A DNA stretch of 64,000 nucleotides, from NCBI GenBank assembly GCA_002914845.1, contig JXTC01000316.1, positions 1 to 64,000 of the forward strand, read 5' to 3'. Source of the DNA: Trema orientale (Eukaryota > Streptophyta > Magnoliopsida > Rosales > Cannabaceae). Made by a program: the position numbers and the translations under genes. Below the pieces are notes generated by a model that was not told the origin of the DNA, ran no database searches, and worked only from the letters and a program-made list of their open reading frames with translations. Positions 37,345-47,829 of the stretch are shown piece by piece. The first letter of the stretch is position 1. Each line of letters opens with the position of its first letter.

Positions 37345-38449
37345 TTAGGAAAAATATTGTCTCCTTTCTTTTTTGTGACTTTTTTTTTACAATTTTTTTC
37401 CTCTAAAATACAGGTTTCAAATAGAGCTTAAATTTTGAAGAGGGAATTTTTCTTGGTACCTTTTTTGTTGGTGGTGGTGAGGGGGATTTTTTCCTCATAC
37501 TTGGCCCAATATATTTCTTCAATATCTGACCGGATAGGATTATGGTTCAGAATTCATACTACACTATGCTAGATTCAGTTCTACTTTATATTTGATAAGA
37601 AAAATGCTAAGTACCATTACGATTTTTCTAGATTTATAAATAAGCAATGTTTAGTAGAAAGGGAAAAAAAAGAATAAAAGTAAGGAAAACATATGAAGAT
37701 AAGAAAATAGAAGTGATAGAATAGAAAGTCTTTTCGTTTATGTTGTTTAGTATGTAGAAGAATGAGAATTTAGTATGGGGAGTTATAAATTTGAATAAGT
37801 AATTTCCTATTAATGACAATTTATAAATAAACCCTAAGGCCATTTGGTACGAGGAATTTGAAGTTTTCAGATTAATGAAGAAGCTAAGGAGGATGACGTG
37901 ATTATTTGGAAATCTAAATAACTGTGTTTGGTTGTGCATTGAAATTTTTTTTTTCAAGTTTCCTAGAAATATTAGAAAACTATATTTGGTTGCACATAAG
38001 ATGAGAATCTATAAGAAAAGATACGACTAACAAGATTGTGATTTTATTCTGAAGCCCGTGAATTCGGATGGGGGTTAATGTGAAAACCACCTATATAGGT
38101 GAGTTTTATATTGTCCTAAAATATGGCTAACTCAACTCTTTGGATTTATATATTCCCATGGATTAAAAAAATGCAAAACTCATAACAAACATGGTTATTT
38201 TCACTTCAAATCGGTTAAAAAAAAAGTTGGTCCTACTCTTATATTTTTTCTCTCCTTTCTTTTCCACATATTTTCCCTCCAACTAAACAACTATTTTCTT
38301 CCTTTCTCTCCATTTTTCCCTCAAATGTTTTCTTTCCTACTGAATATAGCAATGATGAAGCTTTATATAAACCATTTAAAAAGCCGGCGAAAAGAAATAA
38401 GTACTAACTAATTGTATAATATCACCTGAGTCAAGTATATATTTAGTAC
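37345..38449. mobile_element. Related GTTTGGTA-type repeat remnants
   Basis: From about 37644 ('agcaatgtttagtagaaagg') to about 38351 ('tttcctactgaatatagcaat') the outer parts resemble the 417-bp element and form diverged inverted repeats, with unrelated repeat DNA (for example 'ggccatttggtacgaggaa') between. This looks like an older relative that was itself invaded. The boundaries are approximate. No gene is seen. Confidence 0.4.
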
Positions 38450-38731
38450 GAGCAATACTATAGGGGCATCGGCACCATATGGTGTCCAACACCACATGAT
38501 ATATCGTTCTGTTACTGGATAATTATAATTACATTTCAGGTGGGTCCAATGTGAGACCTAATTTATTAATTAGAATACCAGTAACAGACTAAAACGCTAT
38601 TGTGGTGCTGAAATGTAATTAATAAATTGGATCCTACATGGGTCCCACCTGAAATATAATTATAATTATCAAGTAAAAGAATGGCATATCATGTGGTGTT
38701 AAGTACCATATGGTATCCCATAGCATTACTC
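38450..38731. mobile_element. Fold-back MITE, 282 bp
   Basis: The two ends are inverted copies over about 50 bp: 'gagcaatactatagggg', then 'accatatggtgtccaacaccacatgatat' at the left, and the complement of a near-identical sequence at the right. Further inward, 'tacatttcaggtgggtcc' and 'gggtcccacctgaaatat' are also inverted. No clear target duplication is seen, so the superfamily is unassigned. Confidence 0.7.
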
Positions 38732-38784
38732 TTTAATTTCTTGCTAGAGGACTATAAATGTAAAAATTTAAAATATAAAAATAT

Positions 38785-38935
38785 GGAGGCGGCTATAGTA
38801 GGAGCACCCCTACGTAAGGCCCCTGTTTATACACCGTTAGATGAGAATCTGTGGGGAATCTGTTTATACACAGATTCTCATCAAACGGTGTATAAACAGG
38901 ACTTACGTAGGGACGCCCCTACTGTAGACGCGCCC
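38785..38935. mobile_element. MULE-like MITE, copy 2 (151 bp, near-perfect fold-back)
   Basis: The element begins GGAGGCGGCTATAGTAGGAG and ends with the complement of GGGCGCGTCTACAGTAGGGG. Its two halves are nearly perfect inverted copies, unlike the other copies, which have one A-type and one B-type end. ATAAAAATAT lies on both sides (38775-38784 and 38936-38945), a 10-bp target duplication. Confidence 0.85.
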
Positions 38936-39023
38936 ATAAAAATATATACAAAAATTAATTTTGACAAAAATAAAACAGTGTTTTGTTTTATTTAAAATAT
39001 CAATAAATGTAGTATTAAAAATA

Positions 39024-39090
39024 GGGCGCGTCTACANNNNNNNNNNNNNNNNNNNNNNNNNNNNNNNNNNNNNNNNNNNNNNNNNNNNNN
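39024..39090. mobile_element. MITE end running into an assembly gap
   Basis: GGGCGCGTCTACA (39024-39036) is the A-type end of the MITE family, and the following 54 bases are N. Copy 3 starts straight after the gap, so the gap probably hides part of another copy. The hairpin-forming repeat may itself have caused the gap. Confidence 0.6.
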
Positions 39091-39262
39091 GGGGATGGCT
39101 ACGGTAGGAGTGTCCCTACGTAGGGTCATGCCTTAATTATCGTTGGATGGGAATCTGTGGGGAATAACGGGAATCTGTGGAGAATCTATTTATATACAGA
39201 TTTCCATCCAACGGTGAATAGACAGGGTCCTACGTAGGGGCGCCCCTACTGTAGACGCGCCC
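39091..39262. mobile_element. MULE-like MITE, copy 3 (172 bp)
   Basis: It begins GGGGATGGCTACGGTAGGAG and ends with the complement of GGGCGCGTCTACAGTAGGGG, so it has the same B-to-A order as copy 4 and the opposite order to copy 1. Its length equals copies 1 and 4. The left flank is N, so a target duplication cannot be checked. Confidence 0.8.
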
Positions 39263-39304
39263 ATTATTAATTAAATATAAATCTTTATTTGAACTAAGAA
39301 AATA

Positions 39305-39476
39305 GGGGATGGTTACGTTAGGAGCGTCCCTACGTAGGGTCATGCCTTAATTATTGTTGGATGGGAATCTGTGGAGAATAACGAGAATCTGTGGAGAATC
39401 TATTTATATACAGATTCCCATCCAACGGTGAATAGACAGGGCCCTACGTAGGGGCGCCCGTACTGTAGATGCCTCC
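39305..39476. mobile_element. MULE-like MITE, copy 4 (172 bp)
   Basis: It begins GGGGATGGTTACGTTAGGAG and ends '...gtactgtagatgcctcc'. AAGAAAATA occurs on both sides (39296-39304 and 39477-39485), an exact 9-bp target duplication. It is very similar to copy 3 throughout. It ends 179 bp before the start codon of the rhodanese gene, so it sits in that gene's promoter. Confidence 0.87.
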
Positions 39477-39655
39477 AAGAAAATAAAATAACATCAAAAT
39501 AAATATAAAACAACGAGAGATGTAAAGGAGAGAAAAAAGAAAAAGAAAAAAGAATATAGCATAGGCGACGTATAGCCGTGTTCTCTCGCTATTGGTTGGG
39601 AATGAGCCCAACCCATTGTCATCCCTACAGTTTATCCTCTCTCTCATTATCGTCC

Positions 39656-41152
39656 ATGGAGTCCCTTTCCACTGTGTTCTTCGGTTCTCCACCTCTCCAA
39701 AACCATCTCAAAACCCAGAATCCAGTCAACTCTAAACCAGTCTTATTTCTCCGAAGAGGCATTCCTTCGCTTATTTCCACTTCTCAACCTTTCAATTCTC
39801 TTCAAACCCATTCTCCTTCCTCCTTGAACATCCATCTATCAAACAAAACCCCTCCATTGAACCACCTTAATAGCCATCACTTTCTTCTCAAATTTTCACC
39901 ATTTTTCCAAACCTTAGCTAAAGCCCACCTCTCTTTTGTGCTCACTGGTCTTATTACAACTTCTTATACTCTTCCTTGCTCTGCTTCTGAATCTCTGGTC
40001 TCTTCCTCAACTGAGCAAGTTTCAAACAAAATAGACTTGGAAGCTGTCTTAGTCTCCATTGATGATTTTTTCAATAGAAACCCTTTTTTCGTTGCTGGGT
40101 GTACTTTCATTTGGTTAGTTGTTATACCTTTAACGGAGGAGTATTTCAGAAAGTATAAGTTCATCTCTGCCATTGATGCGTTTCGGAAACTGCGAGACAA
40201 CCCAAATGTGCAGCTCTTGGATATTAGGGACCAGAGGAGTTTGAAGTATCTTAAGTCCCCAAATCTAAAGATTATAAATAAGAGTGTCGTGCAAGTTCAA
40301 TTTTTAGAGGATGATACAGATGGGTTTGTGAAGAAGGTTTTGGGAACCTTCAAGGACCCAGCAGACACTGTTGTCTGTATTCTGGACAAGTAAGTTTAAA
40401 AAGGTTGCTTTATCTTTTTCTTCAGATAAATTTATGGATTTGTAATTCAAAGCCTTGGAACTTTGTAGGAGACAGTTTGTTTGTGTTATGCCTATATTTA
40501 GACTTATTTCTTAATTCTAGATAAAGGTCTTCTGGCAATGCGCATTGTAGTTGGATTTTTCTCACTTTTCTTCTTTTGCTAATTTGATTTTTTGATTGAT
40601 ATAAGCGGGTTTGTTTGTGTAACGTAGTCTCGATGGTAATTCCATGAAAGTGGCTGAGTTATTGTTCAAGAATGGCTTCAAAGAGGCTTATGCAATCAAG
40701 GGTGGGATTGCAGGCAAAAAGGGGTGGATGGTAAGCTCTGCTATGTTTGATTGTGCATCGTTTTAAAGTTGTACACTCAGGAATTTATAATCTGTTAACC
40801 CCAAATTGGTGATAACTCTTTCGCCAATTTTCATTCATTCGAAAAGTAGTATCATGTTTTGCAATGGGGATAACTTTACATATTTTTTTACTTTTCTTGT
40901 CTTGCTTTCTTCAGGAAATACAGGAGACTCTTTTGCCACCTTCTACGCATATCTATACTAAGAAGAAGATTAAAAAGTCACAAGAACTCGGGACAAATGG
41001 AGTTACTGGAAGTAATGAAGATAACAGTAAGGTTGCCTCTACTGGACCTGGTGCCACAGGAACCGACCATAGACTCGTAGCTAAGTCCACGGAATCCATT
41101 GTACAAACCAAAAATGTTGCCAGATCATCCTCTCCTTACCCCAATGTATGTT

Positions 41153-41189
<37 letters not shown>

Positions 41190-41662
41190 GTACTAATCCA
41201 AGATTAGGTCCGTTGTTTCCTTATGTGGCTTGCACGTATGAAATGACATTGAAAGGGCTCTATATTAGCTTGATAGCTTCAAGTTGTTTACATACATATA
41301 GAGTCTATTGATTTGAAAAACTTGCCAATACTTCTTTCTTCACCTCATTTGCTTTTATTCTACATCAGCAAAGCTTCTGCTTCCTTGACCACCCTTCTGG
41401 TCCCCAAGCAATACATATTGCCGAATTCTCACTTAAGATGGTTTCGTTTGAAGCATTTCTTGATCTGAAATCTAATTTTCATAGGATATTATATTATACA
41501 CAACAGCTTAATAACATTTCTTTGACACCGCACAATATTACCTACTGGATTCTATTTTTTTCATTTATTAAAGATTTCTTTTGTTGTTTCCTTTTTTCTT
41601 AACTACAGTATCCAGATTTGAAACCTCCGTCCTCCCCAACTCCATCGAAGCCCTCAAAATGA
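39656..41662 (+). CDS. STR4A: Rhodanese-like thylakoid protein (STR4A/TROL type)
   Basis: Plastid rhodanese-like membrane protein. Exons 39656-40389, 40628-40730, 40915-41145 and 41609-41662 join in phase, giving 373 residues. The first ~110 residues form a Ser/Pro-rich transit region ending in a hydrophobic stretch (FVLTGLITTSYTLPCSASES). A membrane helix lies at about 144-160 (FFVAGCTFIWLVVIPL) and the rhodanese fold at about 172-290 (DAFRKLRDNPNVQLLDIRD). The active loop reads CILDNLDGNSMK, without Cys at the catalytic place, so sulfurtransferase activity is unlikely, as in TROL. The last two exons carry a low-complexity linker and end YPNYPDLKPPSSPTPSK, matching the FNR-binding repeat of TROL and Tic62. 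It may therefore anchor ferredoxin-NADP reductase. A (CT)n tract (41157-41186) lies in the third intron. Confidence 0.88.
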
Positions 41663-42626
41663 CGATACGTAGGAGCTAGTGGAGCTAGTGTGCTGAAGGA
41701 CATTCTAATTCCAAGTTACTAAGTTCCAATTTTGACAATGATCAGCACTATATTTTGTAGAGTGTAATATTTGTCATTAATGCGAGTCTTGGCTCTTACG
41801 TAGAAAATGTATTTTGAAATTGTATTAGTATATAGTAGTATGTCAGAATTTTTGTAGAACTAAAACCAACTTCAAATTGTAACTTGTAAGTACTAAGTAC
41901 TCTAGTTACCTTTCCAACTACTAAAATTTTAAGGCGAGCTTGAAATTCCACTTATGATCTCTATCTAATTCCTCTAGTTCTTTTTTGTGGTATTTGGGAT
42001 TGGATTGGAAGGAAATGATTCTATGGTTATGTTTGATTGCCTTCTATGGATTGGAATAGTTATTCCAAATAGAATGGCTATTTATATTCTTGAAGTAATT
42101 GTCAATCCTAATTAACATGGTGAAATAGTGTACAGTTAAATTTGTTTTTCCCAAAGTTGGAATTGAATGGAAAAAAAAAAAAAAATTAAAAAAAAAAAAA
42201 ATAATTTAAGACCATTCCTTTTCCAAGTTAACATAAAATTTCGACCAATCGATTGAATCAAGTCATCAACCCTTAATTCGGTTTCTTTTTTGTTTCCCCG
42301 CTACCATCACGATTAGGGACTTGATTGCTACCATTTAATAAGTTTAGGGAGTTAATTGCCAAAAGTGAAAAGAATAGGGACCAAATCATAACAACCGACG
42401 TAGTTGAGGGACAATCCAAAACATCGAAGACCACGACACGTCGTTGAATCAGAAGAAAACGGTTAGGCAGAGAAGTAAAACCGAAGTTTGTGTCTCCATA
42501 CGACTAGACGTACCATTGAAACGACAAGAGCTCAGTATACGACATGAACAGAGCTTTCACAGCTAATAAACGACACAAAAATTTCAGACGTTCGATTCAT
42601 TGTAACTATCCAAACAAACCCGCAAA

Positions 42627-42663
<37 letters not shown>

Positions 42664-42750
42664 AATCACAATTCACACAAATTCCGGTCCTCCAAGCACC
42701 GCAACAGATCCCAGTCAAGAAGCTTGTAACTTGTGAATAAGCGAGCAATC
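41663..42750. other. Intergenic DNA and ATG10 leader
   Basis: About 41663-41880 is the STR4A 3' region. About 41960-42130 has MITE-like 'tatgtttgattgcc ... ggattggaatagttattcc' words with no clear ends. A (ag)n microsatellite at about 42630-42661 lies in the probable ATG10 leader, 90 bp before its start codon. Confidence 0.4.
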
Positions 42751-44574
42751 ATGGACGTTTTTTCGTGGGACGGAACAATCTCGTCGCGTGATTTCTACGC
42801 AGCTGCTCGCGCGTTTGCTGACAAATGGAACAGATCGAACCATGGTTTCCCACCATGGACGTGGGCCCCTTCTCCAAAGCACCACCACCTGGGTCTTCCT
42901 CTTAACCAAGTTAGTCCCTAGTCTAACTCCCAATTACTTTGGTTTTTTTTTTTTTTTCATAATAAACTCAATGCTTTAACTTCTTCGTTCTAAATTTTTT
43001 CTCTGTCTCAGGTCAATGGATACTTAATCCTAGAGAAGCTGTGCCTTGCTGAGTCAACAGATCAAGAAAATACGTCTTCCAAGGTACGATGATGGAATTT
43101 AGGGGAAGAGGCTTGTGTTTGCACTTTTGCAAAGCCAGAGAGAATGACTGGACGTTTTGTTTTTCTTCTTTTCACTCTGTTTGTCGTTTTTAAATTATAT
43201 TGCAGTTCGTTGATATATTGTCGTTTTTTTAAAATATTGCCTTTTTTATAATATTGTCGTTTTGTGGGAATATTGTCGTTTTCTTTAGAGTCGGCGACAG
43301 TTGGTGGCTTTTGTACTCTCGTCTTTTAATTGCTGTTTTGTGACTGAAAAAGTCTCCATCTTTGAGCTTTTCGTTTCCTTTAATATTCCTTGTTTAGTAA
43401 AGCAAAGCTTCTTTTATTTTTTATTTTTATTTTTTTTTAAATTTTTGTTATGGTTTGATATTCCTTCTAGGTGGACCTTGATGAGCTAACTCAGGCTAGG
43501 AATGAAGAGGTGATTTTCTCCAAGGAAGAGGAACCTGTTGATAGTGCCACACTGGTACACAAATCTTAATTTCTTTTAGTATCTATCTGTCTATATATGG
43601 ACTAGAGAAATGTTATCGTCACACATATACAGCGTCAGTTGCATCCATCCTATAAGATTATGGTGAAAGTAATGTTGTTTTTGTTTACATTAATAATATA
43701 TGTATATATTTTTTTCACTTATTTCTCTATTTGCAAGGTTGAGGGAAATAGTGATGGAGTACATTACTATGATTTCCATATAGTGTACAGTGCTTCATAT
43801 CGTGTTCCAGTCCTATATTTTCGTGCCTACTGCAATGGTACGTGAGAATGTTGATCTTTTCTAATTGCGTACACTATTTAAAAACAAAGACTTCATTACC
43901 TGAAGTAGTGTCGAGGTTCATAATATGATTAAGATTTTTCAGATGGGCAACCTCTGGTTTTGGATGAAATTGAAAAAGATCTTCCTGCGTCATCAGCAAA
44001 GGTATTGCTGGAATCAAAATGGACATTCATAACACAAGAGGTACATTTTTTTGTTCTTCTTTTTGCCACAATTTATTTTCCCGATTCGTCGGTTTTCGGG
44101 CACTGGAAGCTTCTTAGATGGATGATATAGAGCATGCCATAATCTTATGATCAGAAGGGTCACTCTTTTTTGGTTTTGGTGGCTATTGGCTAAAAATTAA
44201 TTTCAGTTTTTGATAATAAGATAGAATCTGTAACCTAAGATTTTCTTTCAAGAGATAAGAACAATGCTAAAGGACCTGTCATTTAAAGTTGATTTTCATG
44301 TTTTTGCTTCTTGTCGAATTATGTACTGTAGGGTAGAGTTAAATATTTGTTAAATATCTCTGCTTACTGTCAAATTCAGGAGCACCCGCATTTGAACAGA
44401 CCATGGTACAAGTTACATCCATGTGGGACAAGCGAGTGGATGAAGCTGCTTTTTCAAAGTGATACTTCTCTAGCTAAAAATGGAGCATCACTTGAACTCT
44501 ATCTTGTTTCATGGCTATCAGTAGTTGGGCAAGTAGTTGGTCTTAAAATTCCATCTGAACTGTTGAAACATTAG
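42751..44574 (+). CDS. ATG10: Autophagy E2-like enzyme ATG10
   Basis: ATG10 accepts ATG12 from ATG7 as a thioester and passes it to ATG5 in the cytosol, an essential step of autophagosome formation. Exons 42751-42909, 43012-43083, 43471-43554, 43738-43837, 43943-44040 and 44380-44574 give 235 residues, near the Arabidopsis size (about 225). Family marks are YYDFHIVYSASYRVPVLYFRAY (E2 sheet) and the active-site Cys at about 186 in NRPWYKLHPCGTSEWM. The start is the first ATG after an in-frame stop (MDVFSWDGTISSRDF). All introns are GT-AG. It is convergent with the methyltransferase gene; the stop codons are 378 bp apart. In Arabidopsis ATG10 is, as I recall, elsewhere (At3g07525). Confidence 0.92.
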
Positions 44575-44951
44575 AATAATATAAAAATATACTTCCGACT
44601 CCGAGTTCTGAGAATTATGTTCTCAGATCCCTGGTTCTTGCATTCTTATGGCTAGTGTTTTCTGGCTGCTAGACAAATCTATCACATTTGGCTGCGTTTG
44701 GAAGAAGGAAATTAGAGGCAAAAACATAGCAATCTTATTCCATAATGAGCTTATTCTCATGCTTGTATCGAATTTTTCCCTGCGTATATATTCTTTACGT
44801 GGTTACTATTATTCAATCCTAATTGAACGAATCAAAAAAAGGGAAATAAACATGTTACCATATAATTCCAGTTTGTAATTTAAGTTCAAATAAAATATAA
44901 AATACAGGGGATTTTGCAATGAACATACTCTCTTATATCTTGCATTAGAAA

Positions 44952-47829
44952 TCATTCTGCATTTTGCTCAGCTGTTCTAACAAAGTGAACCAGAAACTCT
45001 GTATTGCCCTCTGCACCCTTAATAGGAGACTCAATCCACCCGTTGCTCGAGAATCCAAAGTTCTCTACTCCATTGATAATCTTCTCAAGAACCTAAAGAA
45101 CAGTACGCCAACCATTAATCATTATCAAAATTATATTCTATTTCAATCTTTTTAATGCATAAAACTAAACAATACAAAGGTCTAATTCACCAAACAGCAA
45201 AGGCATACGTTGAACTTGAAGGTTGATAATACACTAAAGGCTGAGTTGAAACTTTGAATGATAATATTGCAATATTAAGACGCTCAATATTAGAGCTCGG
45301 TCAAACAGCTGAAGACCGATATCTCAACTAGAAATAAATGTTACCGAAGTAAAAGAAATTCTCAAATAGATGCACAAAGACATTTATATAGTAGGGTGTA
45401 ACTGATAGCCTGATAGCCTGATAGAAGTTTAAGAAATTAAAAATCACGTAGGAGGAAAGTGCATACCTCTTGATGGACAAGTGGGTCTCTTACAATCCCA
45501 CCTTTTCCTACCTACAAAAGAACAAACAATGGAACTTAATTGAAAATAAATGCGTTTTTACCTTTTTGGAGAAGTCATATTTCTCTTATTTATGAACAAC
45601 GCAAATAAAGAAAGAAAAAAAAAGTTCAGATGTTCATATTTTTGGGAAGGAAAAGATGTTCTTCGCATGTTTCTTGTCATCGAAAGTTTAACATTTAACC
45701 CAAAATAGCTCTGTACTGCAAGAGGGTGAACCGTATGGTGGAATAAAATATAAAATATCTTGCCTGAGATCTACGAGCTTCAAACTGAGGTTTAACCAAG
45801 GTCACTAAACTCGCCTCTTCCTTCATCACATTAACTACAGCAGGCATAACCTGCTTCCAAAGTAAAATAAGTAAATAAAGACCACATACAAAACGGTGAA
45901 CGATCATGAAATCATGGATAATGGTAATTGCAATTGTTAATAATCAAAATTGCACGTTATTTAAATCTCTTTAATATCTTTGGAGCATAGTAAACTTGAG
46001 AACATAAAAAGAAAAAAAAAAAAAAAAAAGATTCTGAGAGGAAATATATGAAAGTCATCACATCACTGTTGCAGATGGAAGAAAGAAAAAGCAAGATCTA
46101 AATCAGCCAACATAAAGCAATGGTACCTTAAGAAGTATTTGAAATCTTACCAAGAGAATAGAGATGAATGACAGGTCTAAAGTCACCAAATCAACCTTTT
46201 GGGGGAGTTCAGAAAGGTATCTTAAATTTGTCCTTTCTATCACACAAACACGTTCATCCTTTCTAATTTTGTCTGCCACCTACAGAAAAGACCATCCATC
46301 CATAAGCACTATTATAAAGAAACAGAGTAGATGGTGGAAAGACACAATGTGAGAGCTAAATTTTCCTTCCCACTGTTCTTTTCCTCCCTGCATGAAGATA
46401 GCTATATTTTCATACTTACACCATAAATCGGATCAGAAGTATTACCTGTCCATAACCAACATCAACTCCATAAACAAATGACGCACCATACTGAAGCAAA
46501 CAGTCAGTGAATCCTCCAGTAGACAACCCAGAATCAAGAGCTACTTTGCCAGAAATATCAATACCCAACGCTTCAATGGCAGCTTCTAACTTGTGTCCTG
46601 CTCTGTACAATGGAGAGGATAACAACTTAACATAATTAGACGTGCTACCAATGTTGTTATTGCAGAAATAAGATTTCAGATTGCCAAAAGTATAAGATGG
46701 ACGTTACAGGAAGTAATCACCTACATACATATTTGGGCACTTCGGCCACTATCTCTACAACAGCTTTATCTGATACAGGTGTTCCAGCTTTATTGATTAC
46801 CTTTCCGTCCACAAAAACTTTGCCTATATCACTAGGTTCGTCAGCAACAGAGACAATAGATGCAGAAGGAGAATTTTGCATTACGAATATAAGTTATAAG
46901 AACCAATACTTCGATACTCAAGGATGCAAAAGAGAAATCCCCAAGCTATACCAATAAATAAATAAAGTATCAAAACATACTGTATTTTGTGTTTTTACAG
47001 CTCACCTTGTAATATCCAAGACTGTATGAAGGTTCGGCTGTATTGTTGAAACCTTTCAACACATATCTCATCAAGCCTTCTTTTCCTGAAAAATTTCATC
47101 ATTCAAACCGAGATATGATACAATACAAGAGACTACAAGCATTATTATAAATGGGCTTAAATGGGTTTAATAGCTATTGCAAACAGCAGTGACTCAGCAC
47201 CCTCTTTCCAATCCATGTGCACTATCTAAAACCTTGATAAGAAAGTGACTTTTCAAGTGTTTGTTGCCGTTCAACTTCATTAATGCTTCAATAAGTAAAC
47301 TGCAAGATGCTCATTACAATACGAATGAACAAGTTCAACAGGAAAAAAAAAAAAAAAAACAAACAAAACTTGGACATACTTAAAGGAGCTATGAAAAAAG
47401 GAAACTTTACTTCTTTGGTGGTTGAATCTTTGCCGAATTCACAACAGCAAAGCTTCTGCAGGGAGTATGCATCTGGGCTCCGACCCATCCCACTGAAAAT
47501 AAAACCATATTAAGAAAATCAATATGTTAGACAAAAAACGTCGACATGTTGAGAAAATGTGGTGTATTACGAAGGAAATAGAAAACCCATTTGGCTAATT
47601 ACCACGCAAGACTCCATAAAACAACTACAAATTCAAGTCAACCGGCACACCAGGTGTTTGTGAAAATGCTTAAAAGAAGAAAATTACTAGCTCTACGGGA
47701 GAAAGTTAAATAGTAGCAATAATAACCATTTGGAGGGAAGAGAGATATACCGTTAAGCATATGAATGTTGGATTTTGAAATAAAAAAGAAGCTTGAGTGG
47801 TTGGGAAACTTAAGAAGCCGCAGCGCCAT
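44952..47829 (-). CDS. TlyA/YqxC-type rRNA methyltransferase, organellar
   Basis: Homologue of bacterial TlyA ('hemolysin A'), an S4-FtsJ protein that 2'-O-methylates ribosomal RNA. Nine exons: 47829-47751, 47492-47411, 47085-47006, 46823-46721, 46602-46446, 46279-46151, 45850-45764, 45511-45467 and 45092-44952. These give 300 residues, the size I recall for At3g25470. The first ~50 residues look like an organellar transit peptide. The S4 RNA-binding domain follows ([18 protein letters not shown] to [14 protein letters not shown], about 52-95), then RAGHKLEAA and SAM motif [12 protein letters not shown] (about 138-148). Next come [11 protein letters not shown] and [12 protein letters not shown]. 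The seventh intron has a GC donor (CTCAG|GCAAGA). 'Hemolysin' is only the historical family name; the plant protein is expected to act on organelle ribosomes. Confidence 0.9.

Noticed and set aside
44964..45155. Plus-strand frame opposite the methyltransferase end
   Set aside because: It is the complement of the last exon ([14 protein letters not shown]...) and not a gene.
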